A DNA stretch of 64,000 nt from Phycicoccus endophyticus (GTDB lineage Bacteria > Actinomycetota > Actinomycetes > Actinomycetales > Dermatophilaceae). The stretch covers positions 1 through 64,000 of the forward strand of contig NZ_JAANCN010000009.1 in assembly GCF_011326735.1 (NCBI RefSeq), written 5' to 3'. Below the pieces are notes generated by a model. That model worked only from the letters and a program-made list of their open reading frames with translations, had not been told where the DNA came from and did not search any database. Shown here one piece after another: positions 34,921 to 43,473 of the stretch; within the stretch, counting starts at the first letter, position 1, and every line of letters starts with the position of its first letter. Made by a program: the position numbers and the translations under genes.

Positions 34921-37056
34921 TCAGGAAGCGGCGGGAACCGTCGTCACCACCGGCTCACCGCCCGGCTCGCAGGTACGGCCCTCCTCGGCGGGGCGGGTGT
35001 CGATGCCGCTGCCGTTGACGATCGCGACGTCGTCGTAGGAGGGTCGGCCCTCGATGACGTCGTGGAAGCGGTAGCGGGTCAGCGACGAGAGCCGGCAGTC
35101 CGTGCCGAAGGTGAGGATGTCGAACGAGGACCCCTGCCCCTCGAGCTCGGCGCCACCGCCCTCGGCTTCGCCGGCGACGAAGTGCGCGAAGGGGCCACCG
35201 CCGGTGAAGGTGCCGACCTGGACCCGGTTTCCCTCGAGGTCGGTCGAGTGCATGTGGCCGTTGAGCAGCACGCCGCCCTCGACCCCCTCGAGTGCCCAGG
35301 GCTCGTGGCTGGCGACCACGTCGGGAGCCGCCAGGTCGGCGAACGCCGCCTCGAAGGCCTCACGGGCAGGGACCTGGGCCTCCCGGGTCCCGGTGCCGGA
35401 GTCCCCGAAGTAGCGCGGGTCGTTGAAACCGGCCAGGGTCAGCCCGGCAACGGTCACCTCCTGGTAGCCCCCGTCGGCGGGCTCGAGGAGCACGACGTTC
35501 GGCACCCGCGCCATCCGCCGCAGCAGCGCGGTGTCGCTCGCGCTCGTCGCGTCGTGGTTGCCGCGCACGAACAGGTAGGGGACGCCGAGGGACTCGATGC
35601 CGGAGAAGATGCCGGCGGCCTCGCCCTCCTGCACGGTGCCGAAGTTGACCAGGTCGCCGGTGTCGACGACGAGGTCGATGCTCTGGTCCTCGACGATGGT
35701 GCGCATGAGCGGGTACTGGTTGCCGCCGTGGATGTCGCTGACGAAGAGCACCCGCAGCGCGGGCTCGGCCTCCAGCGCGCCGCCGGCGTACTTCTGCTGC
35801 AGGGCGGTCGAGAGCGCGAGCAGGTTGCGCAGGTAGGGCGTCACCTGGCTCGCCCGGGTCTCGACGTCGTCGAGGAGGCCCTGGTTGCGCTGGAGGGTGC
35901 CGAGCACCTGGGTCGCGGTGAACGACCGCTGGCGCTCGGGCTGGTAGGTCGTGTACAGCGAGGCCGCCGTGCCGAGCGTCGCGACGATCCACGCGAGCAG
36001 CGCGCAGACGACGAGCGCCCGGGGCGGTCGCCGCCGGCGGGCCAGGGCCCAGGAGCCCACGACGACGAGCGCCAGGAGGAGCGCGCCGGCAGCGAACCGC
36101 GCGAGGACGCCGACCGCGACGTCGCGGATCGCCGCGTTGAGCTCTTCGGGGCCCGGGCGCAGCCCGGCCAGGCTGATGTTCGGGCGGGAGAGCAGGTCGG
36201 CGATGTTCGCCTTGACCTGGGGCACGGCCCGGATGCCCGGCGCGAGCCCGGAGAAGGCGACCTCGACGTCGCCGAAGGTCGTCTCGGCGACGAGCTCGCC
36301 CGCGCGGCCCGGTGAGGCGTCGAGGGAGACCGTCGCCTGGTAGGTGCGGGTCTGCGCGGTCGCCGGCAGCGCCGCCGTGGCCGCGACGCCGGCAGCGACG
36401 CAGGCGAGCGTGAGCAGGACCGTCCCGAGACTCTGGCGGACCCGGCGGGAGCCGACCCGCCGACCCGCCGACCACCAGACGCCGACCGCGGTGACGACCG
36501 GCCACAGGGCGGTCAGGGCCGCCACCACCCGCTCGTGCAGGCCGAACCAGCCCTCACCCGCGGGCGCTCCGACGGTGAGTGCCAACGAGGCCACCGCGGC
36601 CAGCAGGACCACCGCGGCCGGCCGCGCGACGCGGGGCCGCAGCACCGGCGGACCGTCCGGGTCGGCGGCGAGCAGCGGCCACGCCGCGAGGAGGACGAGG
36701 GAGAGCGTCGCGACGCTCGTGTGCACGAGCGTCGAGCCGGTGCGTGAGGGTAGCGGGACGAGGGCCACGAGGGCGGTCGCGACGCCGCCCGCGGCGAGCA
36801 CGAGCCGGCCGCGGGAACGGGCGCCCCCGAGGGCGGTCGCGGTCACCACGTGACCGGCACCGGTGAGCAGGAGGGCGAGGGTCATGACCCAGCGGTGTGG
36901 TGTCTCGAGGGAGGCGAGCGCGCTGATCGACTCCGTGCGTGCGTCGTACCCGGGCCCGACGAGGTCGGCGGCCCACGACCACCCGCCGACGAGCACGAGC
37001 ACCGTGGCGCCGGCGCTGACGACGGCGGTGCGCAGGTGTCCGGTGGGGCGGGGCAT
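34921..37056 (-). CDS. DUF998 membrane domain fused to metallophosphoesterase
   Basis: A 711-aa fusion. The first about 200 residues are a polytopic DUF998-like domain (TESISALASLETPHRWVMT, five or six TM segments); a further extracytoplasmic stretch and two TM segments follow to about residue 375; the C-terminal 310 residues are a calcineurin-like phosphoesterase with SDIHGG (near 439), DTGDLVN, RGNHD, HEPW and NGHMHS (near 598). The phosphoesterase domain follows the last TM and a coiled segment. The ATG at 37056 has a leaderless-type -10 (TAGGGT) 7 nt upstream. Substrate unknown; nucleotide, lipid or wall phosphates are possible. Confidence 0.83.
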   Translation of the reverse strand: MPRPTGHLRTAVVSAGATVLVLVGGWSWAADLVGPGYDARTESISALASLETPHRWVMTLALLLTGAGHVVTATALGGARSRGRLVLAAGGVATALVALVPLPSRTGSTLVHTSVATLSLVLLAAWPLLAADPDGPPVLRPRVARPAAVVLLAAVASLALTVGAPAGEGWFGLHERVVAALTALWPVVTAVGVWWSAGRRVGSRRVRQSLGTVLLTLACVAAGVAATAALPATAQTRTYQATVSLDASPGRAGELVAETTFGDVEVAFSGLAPGIRAVPQVKANIADLLSRPNISLAGLRPGPEELNAAIRDVAVGVLARFAAGALLLALVVVGSWALARRRRPPRALVVCALLAWIVATLGTAASLYTTYQPERQRSFTATQVLGTLQRNQGLLDDVETRASQVTPYLRNLLALSTALQQKYAGGALEAEPALRVLFVSDIHGGNQYPLMRTIVEDQSIDLVVDTGDLVNFGTVQEGEAAGIFSGIESLGVPYLFVRGNHDATSASDTALLRRMARVPNVVLLEPADGGYQEVTVAGLTLAGFNDPRYFGDSGTGTREAQVPAREAFEAAFADLAAPDVVASHEPWALEGVEGGVLLNGHMHSTDLEGNRVQVGTFTGGGPFAHFVAGEAEGGGAELEGQGSSFDILTFGTDCRLSSLTRYRFHDVIEGRPSYDDVAIVNGSGIDTRPAEEGRTCEPGGEPVVTTVPAAS

Positions 37057-37063
37057 GGCTCCC

Positions 37064-37117
37064 ACCCTAGGTCGGTGCCTCCGGCCCGCCGGAGCCGCCG
37101 CGGGGGCGGCCTAGGGT
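37064..37117. promoter_or_regulatory. Divergent leaderless -10 boxes (TAGGGT)
   Basis: TAGGGT occurs on the minus strand at 37069-37064, 7 nt before the ATG at 37056, and on the plus strand at 37112-37117, 6 nt before the ATG at 37124. The same box reappears at 37847-37852. The pattern fits leaderless transcription from TANNNT -10 elements. Confidence 0.5.
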
Positions 37118-37123
37118 GGCGAC

Positions 37124-37849
37124 ATGCCCGATGCCGCCTCGCTGCCCGCCGCCCTGGGCCGGTCCTTCGAGGCCGTCCTGCTCGACATGGACGGCACGCT
37201 GGTCGACTCGACCCCCTCGGTCGAGCGCTCGTGGCTGCGGTGGTGCACCGAGCACGGCGTCGACCCGCGCCGGCTCGCCGGGTCGCACGGGGTGACCGCG
37301 CGCAACCTCATCGCCGACCTGCTGCCGCCGGCGCAGCACGAGTCGGCCTACGCCCGGATCGTCGAGCTCGAGGTGGGCGACGTCGCGGGCACGCAGCTGC
37401 TCCCCGGGGCGCTCGAGCTGCTCGGCGCGCTGCGGGACGCCGGCGTGCCGACCGCCATCGTCACCTCCTCCAACCGGGAGCTCGCGCGGGCCCGGCTCGA
37501 GGTGACTCGCCTGCCCCGGCCCTCGGTCGTCGTCACCGCCGACGACGTGGCGCGCGGCAAGCCGTTCCCCGACCCGTGGCTGCTCGGGGCGACGCGGCTC
37601 GGGGTGGCGAGCGCGGACTGCCTCGTGATCGAGGATGCCGTCGCGGGGCTGCGCGCGGCGCGCGCGGCCGGCTGTGGGGGGCTCGTGGCGGTGCCGACGA
37701 CGACCTCCGCGGAGCAGCTGGAGGCGGTCGCCGACCTCGTCGTCGGCGGGCTCACCGAGCTACGGCTCGACCTCGGCGACGGACGCGCCCGCGTGCTCCC
37801 CGGCCCCGGACGCCCCGGACCCGCCCCACGGGGGCCCGTGAGCGCCTAG
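37124..37849 (+). CDS. HAD-IA family phosphatase (phosphoglycolate/sugar phosphatase-like)
   Basis: A 241-aa cytosolic HAD phosphatase. Motif I is LLDMDGTLVDST, motif II AIVTSSNRE, the Lys region RGKPFPDPWLL and motif III LVIEDAVAGLRAA, the beta-phosphoglucomutase/sugar phosphatase layout with a helical cap between motifs I and II. A Pro/Gly-rich C-terminal tail (last 25 residues) has no counterpart in the family. Start at ATG 37124. Relatives act on 2-deoxyglucose-6-P, glycerol-P or similar. Confidence 0.87.
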   Translation: MPDAASLPAALGRSFEAVLLDMDGTLVDSTPSVERSWLRWCTEHGVDPRRLAGSHGVTARNLIADLLPPAQHESAYARIVELEVGDVAGTQLLPGALELLGALRDAGVPTAIVTSSNRELARARLEVTRLPRPSVVVTADDVARGKPFPDPWLLGATRLGVASADCLVIEDAVAGLRAARAAGCGGLVAVPTTTSAEQLEAVADLVVGGLTELRLDLGDGRARVLPGPGRPGPAPRGPVSA

Positions 37850-37859
37850 GGTGCTCCCC
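37847..37859 (+). promoter_or_regulatory. Leaderless -10 of the KstD-like flavoprotein gene
   Basis: TAGGGT (37847-37852) ends 7 nt before the GTG at 37860 and overlaps the stop codon of the HAD gene. It supports 37860, not the GTG at 37851 that lies inside the box, as the start. Confidence 0.45.
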
Positions 37860-39536
37860 GTGGATGCCGACGCCCTGGTCGTGGGAGCCGGGCTGGCCGG
37901 CCTCGTCGCCGCGTGCGAGCTCGCCGACGCGGGGCGCACCGTGCTGCTGCTCGACCAGGAGTCGGAGGCGAACCTCGGCGGACAGGCCTGGTGGAGCTTC
38001 GGCGGTCTCTTCCTCGTCGACAGCCCCGAGCAGCGGCGGATGGGCGTCCGCGACAGCGTCGAGCTCGCCTGGCAGGACTGGCAGGGCAGCGCGGGCTGGG
38101 ACCGGCTGACGCTGCCCGACGGCTCGCCGGGACCGGACCACTGGGGGCGGGAGTGGGCCCGGTCCTACGTCGAGTGGGCCGCCGGCGAGAAGCGGGCGTG
38201 GCTGCGCGAGCGGGGGGTGTCCTTCTTCCCCGTCGTCGGCTGGGCCGAGCGCGGCGACGGCACGAGCAGCGGGCACGGGAACTCGGTGCCGCGCTTCCAC
38301 ATCCCCTGGGGTACCGGGACCGGCCTCGTCGCCCCGTTCGAGCAGCGGGTCCGCGCGCACGTCGCGGCCGGCCGGGTGGTCTACCGGCCCCGGCACCGGG
38401 TCGAGGCGCTGGGGACCAGCGGGGGTGCCGTGACCGGGGTACGCGGCGTCGTGCTCGCCGACGACGACGCGCCGCGCGGCGCCCCGAGCAGCCGCGAGGT
38501 CGTGGGGGACTTCGCCCTCGAGGCACCGACGGTGCTCGTGGCCTCGGGCGGGATCGGCGGCAACCACGACCTCGTGCGCGCCCACTGGCCCGAGCGCCTG
38601 GGAGGCCCTCCCGAGACCATGCTCACTGGAGTGCCCGCGTACGTCGACGGCAGCATGCTCGCCGTGGCCGAGGAGGCCGGGGGCACGGTCGTCAACCGCG
38701 ACCGGATGTGGCACTACGTCGAGGGGGTCCGCAACTGGGACCCGGTGTGGCCGGGGCACGCCATCCGGATCCTGCCGGGTCCGAGCGCCATGTGGTTCGA
38801 CGCCCGGGGCGAGCGGTTGCCGAGCCCCTACCTGCCGGGGTTCGACACCCTCGGGACGCTCGCGTACCTGAGGCAGAGCGGGTTCGACCACTCGTGGTTC
38901 GTGCTCAACCAGTCCCTGGTCTCCAAGGAGGTCGCCCTCTCGGGCTCGGAGCAGAACCTCGACCTCACCGAGCGCCGGTACCGCGAGGTGGTCGGCCGGC
39001 GGGGCGCGACGGTCCCGCCGGCGGTCCAGGCATTCCTCGACCACGGGGAGGACTGGCTGAGCGCGCCGAACGTCGCGAGCCTCGTCGCGCAGATGAACGC
39101 GCTCGAGCCGGACACCCCGCTCGACCCCGCGCACCTGGAGCGCCAGCTCGTCGAGCGCGACCGGCAGGTCGAGAACGCCTTCGCCAAGGACGCCCAGGTC
39201 GCCGCGATCCACGTCGCCCGGCGCTACCGCGGCGACCGGCTGACCAAGCGTGCCTTCCCGCCGCACCGGATCCTCGACCCCCGGCACGGGCCGCTCGTCG
39301 CCGTCCGGCTGCGGGTCCTCTCCCGCAAGACCCTCGGCGGCCTGCACACCGACCTCTCCGGCCGCGTCCTCGGCGTCGACGGTGCGCCGGTGCCGGGCCT
39401 GTACGCCGCGGGCGAGGCGGCGGGGTTCGGCGGCGGTGGGGTGCACGGGTACCGCTCGCTCGAGGGGACCTTCGTCGGCGGCTGCCTGTTCACCGGACGG
39501 CAGGCCGGGCGGGCGATGGCCGCCGCGCTGCGGTGA
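37860..39536 (+). CDS. FAD-binding dehydrogenase, KstD/fumarate-reductase-like
   Basis: A 558-aa flavoprotein. The FAD motif GAGLAG is at residues 9-14 and the C-terminal flavin-binding end reads LYAAGEAAGFGGGGVHGYRSLEGTF. It is of the actinobacterial 'FAD-binding dehydrogenase' group related to 3-ketosteroid delta-1-dehydrogenase, where homologues usually begin MDADVIVVGAGLAGL, hence the chosen start. The probable reaction is desaturation or reduction of a hydrophobic substrate. It overlaps the next membrane-protein gene (GTGA), suggesting an electron-transfer partner. Confidence 0.85.
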   Translation: MDADALVVGAGLAGLVAACELADAGRTVLLLDQESEANLGGQAWWSFGGLFLVDSPEQRRMGVRDSVELAWQDWQGSAGWDRLTLPDGSPGPDHWGREWARSYVEWAAGEKRAWLRERGVSFFPVVGWAERGDGTSSGHGNSVPRFHIPWGTGTGLVAPFEQRVRAHVAAGRVVYRPRHRVEALGTSGGAVTGVRGVVLADDDAPRGAPSSREVVGDFALEAPTVLVASGGIGGNHDLVRAHWPERLGGPPETMLTGVPAYVDGSMLAVAEEAGGTVVNRDRMWHYVEGVRNWDPVWPGHAIRILPGPSAMWFDARGERLPSPYLPGFDTLGTLAYLRQSGFDHSWFVLNQSLVSKEVALSGSEQNLDLTERRYREVVGRRGATVPPAVQAFLDHGEDWLSAPNVASLVAQMNALEPDTPLDPAHLERQLVERDRQVENAFAKDAQVAAIHVARRYRGDRLTKRAFPPHRILDPRHGPLVAVRLRVLSRKTLGGLHTDLSGRVLGVDGAPVPGLYAAGEAAGFGGGGVHGYRSLEGTFVGGCLFTGRQAGRAMAAALR

Positions 39537-40240
39537 ACGCGCTCCTCGGCGGGCTCGGGCGGCTCGTCGGCCTCCGGCTCGTCCTGCGGATGACCGCGGG
39601 CCTGCCGCGGCGGGCGGCCCGCGCGCTGCTGCTCGCGACGGTCCTCGTGGTCAACGTCGCGCCGGCGGTCGCCGTGCTCACCGGAGCAGTCGGCTACGGC
39701 GACGTGTGGCTCTGGCTCGCGGTCGAGGTCGTGACGATCTACGTGTGGACGCTCGCGCGCGCGCTCGCCACCCGTGAGCCCGGCGGCCCGGCGCTCGGGG
39801 TGGCGTTCTTCGGGGTGCACTACGGGATGTTCGCGCTCGTGCCGTTCCTCCTCGGGGCCCTCCTCGTGCTGCCCGCGGCGCCGCTGCGCAGCCCGCTGCT
39901 CACGGTGCTCGTCCTCGGTGGCCTCGGCTTTCTCGCCGTGGGCTGGTCGGTGGCCGGTGCCGTCGTCGCGGGCCGGCGGCCCTCCGTGGGCGACTACGTG
40001 CGGGCCTACGCCCGGATGTTCCTCGCGTACGCGGCGCTCTTGCTCCCCCTCGTCGCGGGGACGAAGGACGGGACGCTGCTGCCGCTCACCGACTCGCGGC
40101 AGCGGCTCCTCGCACTCGTCGTGCTGCTCGCCAAGCTGGCCCTCGAGCTCGTGCTCGTCGTGGGCATCGAGCGGCGGCCCGACGGTCGCACGTACCTCCT
40201 CGGCCGACCCATCGTCGTGTCCACCCGGCGGAGCTCGTGA
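39533..40240 (+). CDS. DUF6498-like integral membrane protein
   Basis: A 235-aa membrane protein with six or seven TM helices; it includes GVAFFGVHYGMFALVPFLLGALL and a final helix LALVVLLAKLALELVLVVGIE. The pattern resembles the DUF6498 family. GTG at 39533 overlaps the stop of the flavoprotein gene, and its own stop overlaps the MFS start, so the three are coupled. The function is unknown. Confidence 0.72.
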   Translation: MNALLGGLGRLVGLRLVLRMTAGLPRRAARALLLATVLVVNVAPAVAVLTGAVGYGDVWLWLAVEVVTIYVWTLARALATREPGGPALGVAFFGVHYGMFALVPFLLGALLVLPAAPLRSPLLTVLVLGGLGFLAVGWSVAGAVVAGRRPSVGDYVRAYARMFLAYAALLLPLVAGTKDGTLLPLTDSRQRLLALVVLLAKLALELVLVVGIERRPDGRTYLLGRPIVVSTRRSS

Positions 40241-41415
40241 CCGCCCTCGGGGCCGGCACGCCCCGGCGGTCACGATGGGCGCTGCTCGCGGCCTTCGGCC
40301 TGCTCGTCGCGACCACCCAGGTGCTCTGGCTGACCTTCGCCCCCGTGACGGTGGAGACGGCCGAGGCCCTCGGTGTCTCCGAGGGCCTCGTGGGCGACCT
40401 CGCGGTGGTCAACCCGCTCGTCTTCGTCCTCCTCGCGCTCCCCGCCGGCCGGCTGGTCGACCGGGGGCTGCACGCGACCCTGGGGGCCGGCGCGGTGCTC
40501 ACCGCGGCCGGTGCCCTCGTGCGGCTCGTCGACCCCGGGGCCTACGGCTGGCAGCTCACCGGCCAGCTGCTCGCCTCGGTCGCCCAGCCGCTGGTGCTGG
40601 CGGCGACGACGACCGTGGCCGCCCGGTGCTTCCCGCCCCCGGAGCGGGCGGCGGCCATCGCCGCGGGCAGCGCCGCCCAGTTCGTCGGGGTGCTCGTCGG
40701 GGCGCTGGCCGGCCGGCCCCTGGTCGAGGCGGGCGGCCTGCGCCGGCTGCTCGAGGCCCATGCCGCGCTCGCGGTCGTCGCGGCGGCCGCCCTGCTCGTC
40801 CTGCTGCGCGTCGCCGACGTCGCACCGGTCGAGCACCGGGACGCCCACGGCCTGGGCTGGCTGCGCCACGAGCCGTTGCTGTGGCGGCTCGGCGGGCTGC
40901 TGCTCGTCGGCGTCGGGGTGTTCAACGCGCTCGCGACCTGGCTCGACCCGGTGATGGCCGGGCTGGGCCACCCGGGGGTCGGGGGCGCGCTGCTCGCCGT
41001 GGCCACGCTCGCCGGGGTGGCCGGCGCCGCGACGCTGCCCGGCCCGGTCGCCCGCGCCGGCCGGCGGCGGCTGCTGCTCGTCACCGCCACGACGGCGACC
41101 GGCGTCGTCTTCGGGCTGCTGACCGTCCTGCACACGCCGGTCGTCGCGGGGGTGCTGCTCGCCGTCCTCGGCGCCGTCCTGCTCGCCGGGCTGCCCGTCG
41201 CGCTCGAGTGGTCCGAGGCGCACGTCGGGGTCGCCCGCTCGGGCACCGCGACCGCGGCCCTGCTGCTCGCCGGCAACCTCGGCGGCGTCCTGCTCGTGCT
41301 CGCCGTGCAGCCGGTCGTCGGCTCGCCCCGCGCGGCGCTCGGGGTCATCGCCCTGGCGGCCGTGCCCGGCCTGTGGCTGGCACTCGGCCTGCCCCGGCGC
41401 GAGGAGGAGGCCTAG
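40237..41415 (+). CDS. MFS transporter
   Basis: A 392-aa 12-TM facilitator. TM1 follows a short basic tail (GTPRRSRWALLAAFGLLVATTQV), and the loop 2-3 signature is seen as ALPAGRLVDRGL. Third gene of a coupled flavoprotein - membrane protein - MFS unit, joined by two 4-bp overlaps. The stop lies in a CTAG shared with the stop of the convergent proteasome-activator gene. Substrate unknown. Confidence 0.8.
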   Translation: MTALGAGTPRRSRWALLAAFGLLVATTQVLWLTFAPVTVETAEALGVSEGLVGDLAVVNPLVFVLLALPAGRLVDRGLHATLGAGAVLTAAGALVRLVDPGAYGWQLTGQLLASVAQPLVLAATTTVAARCFPPPERAAAIAAGSAAQFVGVLVGALAGRPLVEAGGLRRLLEAHAALAVVAAAALLVLLRVADVAPVEHRDAHGLGWLRHEPLLWRLGGLLLVGVGVFNALATWLDPVMAGLGHPGVGGALLAVATLAGVAGAATLPGPVARAGRRRLLLVTATTATGVVFGLLTVLHTPVVAGVLLAVLGAVLLAGLPVALEWSEAHVGVARSGTATAALLLAGNLGGVLLVLAVQPVVGSPRAALGVIALAAVPGLWLALGLPRREEEA

Positions 41416-42068
41416 AGATACTGCCCGGTGCCCGGGGTGGGGCCCGGGCCGTGGGTCCCGCGCTCCTGCGGCGGGTGCGGCATGGCCGCCGGATGCGTGC
41501 CGGGGGTGCCGGGGCGCACGCCGGGCGGCAGGGCGCGCATCTGCTGCAGCTGGGCCTGGGCGGCCATCTGCTGGGCCACGAGGGCGGTCTGGATCCCGTG
41601 GAAGAGGCCCTCGAGCCAGCCGACGAGCTGAGCCTGGGCGATCCGCAGCTCGGCGTCCGAGGGCTGCTCGTCCTTGAACGGCAACGCGATCCGCTCCAGC
41701 TCGGCGACGAGCTCGGGGGCGAGGCCGTCCTTGAGCTCGGCGATCGAGCGGTCGTGGATGTCGGCGAGCCGGGCGCGGCCCCGGTCGTCGAGCGGCGAGC
41801 TGCGGACCTCCTCGAGCAGCTGCTTGACCATCGAGCCGATGCGCATCACCTTGGCCGGCTGCTCGACGAGGTCGGCCGGGCTCGGGGTGCGCTCGGCCTC
41901 CTCCTCCGGCCCCTGCTCCGGCGGCGTCGCCGCCTGCTCGCGGGGCGCCACGCCCATCCCCTCCGGGGTGACGACGACGATGCGGTCGGGGTCGCCGACG
42001 ACGGTCGCGGGGACGGTGCGCGACTGCTCGTCGTCGGGCTCGCGGTCGGTGCGGGGTTCGTCGGTCAT
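41412..42068 (-). CDS. bpa: Bacterial proteasome activator (Bpa/PafE)
   Basis: A 218-aa protein of the DUF2587 family. The conserved core runs from about residue 64 to 165 (ADLVEQPAKVMRIGSMVKQL ... QAQLVGWLEGLFHGIQTAL), a four-helix bundle that forms a dodecameric ring. The last four residues are GQYL, the motif that docks into the 20S proteasome alpha ring. It provides ATP-independent delivery of unfolded and stress proteins. The N-terminus is acidic and disordered, and the region before GQYL is Pro/Gly-rich. The ATG at 42068 is the first plausible start. Its presence predicts a 20S proteasome and Pup system elsewhere in the genome. Confidence 0.93.
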   Translation of the reverse strand: MTDEPRTDREPDDEQSRTVPATVVGDPDRIVVVTPEGMGVAPREQAATPPEQGPEEEAERTPSPADLVEQPAKVMRIGSMVKQLLEEVRSSPLDDRGRARLADIHDRSIAELKDGLAPELVAELERIALPFKDEQPSDAELRIAQAQLVGWLEGLFHGIQTALVAQQMAAQAQLQQMRALPPGVRPGTPGTHPAAMPHPPQERGTHGPGPTPGTGQYL

Positions 42069-42140
42069 GCCCCCCATCCTGCCTCCTGCTGTGGCCGGCG
42101 CGCCCCCGGCCACCGGCCGGGTGTCAGCCCTCGGGCGCCG

Positions 42141-43358
42141 TCAGGGGCCGGTGGTCCGGCCCACCGATCGCAGCGCGGGCTGGGCGAGAAGGGCGAGCAA
42201 CGCGGCACCGACGGTGGCGGACACGGTGACGGCGAAGGCCGCGTGGTGGCCGTGGGCGTCGGCGAGCCGGCCGGCGAGGGCCGAGCCGAGCGCGTAGCCG
42301 ACGCCGGTCACGGCGGCGAGCAGCGTCATCGCGGCCCCGACGCGGGAGGGCGGGACGGCCCGCTCCCCGAGGACGAACACGCTGATCATGTAGGGCGCGA
42401 CCGCGAACCCGAGCGCGAGCACGACGAGCACGAGATGCCCGACCGTGTCGACGAGCAGCAGGGGGGCGCTGAGGACGGCGAGCCCGGTGGCCGCCGCGAG
42501 GACCCTCGAGGGCACGGTGAACCGCTCGGGCAGCCCGGCGACGGCCAGCCCCGCGAGCACGGACCCGACGCCGAGGGTGGCGTGCACGATCCCGGCGAGG
42601 CCCGCGTGCCCGGCGAGCGTCGTCAGGACGGTCGTGCCCGCCTGGACCGACCCGAAGAGGACCCCGACGAGCAGCTGGGCGAGCAGGAGCAGGCCGAGCA
42701 CCGGGGTGAGCACCCGTCCGTCGGCGAGCCGGGCCGGCCGGTGCGCGTGGGTGACGGCCGCGGTGGGGTGCAGCGCGAAGGCCGTGCCGAAGCCGAGCAG
42801 CACCACGGCCGCCGTCGCCACGGCCAGGGCCGGGCTCGCGAGGACGGCGAGCAGCCCGACCAGAGCCGGCCCCATGACGAAGGAGGCCTCGTCGGCGGCA
42901 CCCTCGTAGGAGAAGGCCGTCTCGAGCAGCCGCGGCTGCTGCTCGCCCTGGTGGCGGGTCAGGGGTCGCCAGCGGACGCGGGCGAGCGGGCCCACCTGCG
43001 GCAGGAGGAGCCCCGCGACCGCGGCCGCGGCGAGCAGAGCAGGCGACGGGGTGCCGGCGACGGCGAGCGCGACGAGCACGAGCAGCCCCCCGCCGCCGGC
43101 GAGGGACTGCACGAGCACGACGGGTCGCTGTCCCACCCGGTCGCTCAGGGCGCCGGCGGCAGGTGCCCCGGCGGCGTTGGCCACCGCGAGGGCGCCGGCC
43201 GCTGCCCCGGCCGCGCCGTAGGAGCCGGTGGTGTCGGCGACGAGCAGGAGGGTGCCCATCTGGCTCATGGCGAGCGGGAGGCGCCCGACGAAGGCGACGA
43301 GGACGTAGCCGGGGCCGGCGAGGTCGAACAGCCGCCGGTAGCTGGCGATCGGTGACAC
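42141..43358 (-). CDS. MFS transporter
   Basis: A 405-aa 12-TM major facilitator. TM1 starts at FDLAGPGYVLVAFVGRLPLAMSQ, the cytoplasmic loop 2-3 is ALSDRVGQRP, a good match to the MFS GxxxDRxGRR motif. An upstream in-frame stretch of Arg/Gly-rich codons lacks family conservation, so I used the GTG at 43358, which has GAAGG upstream. A TAGGCT -10 lies about 95 bp before it, leaving a GC-rich leader. Likely drug or metabolite efflux. Confidence 0.82.
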   Translation of the reverse strand: MSPIASYRRLFDLAGPGYVLVAFVGRLPLAMSQMGTLLLVADTTGSYGAAGAAAGALAVANAAGAPAAGALSDRVGQRPVVLVQSLAGGGGLLVLVALAVAGTPSPALLAAAAVAGLLLPQVGPLARVRWRPLTRHQGEQQPRLLETAFSYEGAADEASFVMGPALVGLLAVLASPALAVATAAVVLLGFGTAFALHPTAAVTHAHRPARLADGRVLTPVLGLLLLAQLLVGVLFGSVQAGTTVLTTLAGHAGLAGIVHATLGVGSVLAGLAVAGLPERFTVPSRVLAAATGLAVLSAPLLLVDTVGHLVLVVLALGFAVAPYMISVFVLGERAVPPSRVGAAMTLLAAVTGVGYALGSALAGRLADAHGHHAAFAVTVSATVGAALLALLAQPALRSVGRTTGP

Positions 43359-43473
43359 GGGGTGCTGCCTTCGGGGTCGGCGCCCGGGTGGGCGCGAGCG
43401 GTGCGCGCCGTCCCCACCACCACGACGCACCGAGACCCTGTGCTGCGCCCCAGCCTACCGGGCGCACCGGTGC

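Noticed and set aside
39774-43355. 1193-codon plus-strand frame across MFS, Bpa and MFS genes
   Set aside because: Crosses three recognised genes on both strands; its sequence is compositionally biased and domain-free.
43359-43457. Upstream Arg/Gly-rich extension of the MFS gene or a regulatory upstream peptide
   Set aside because: The extra codons have no membrane or family character; without expression data a leader peptide cannot be supported.
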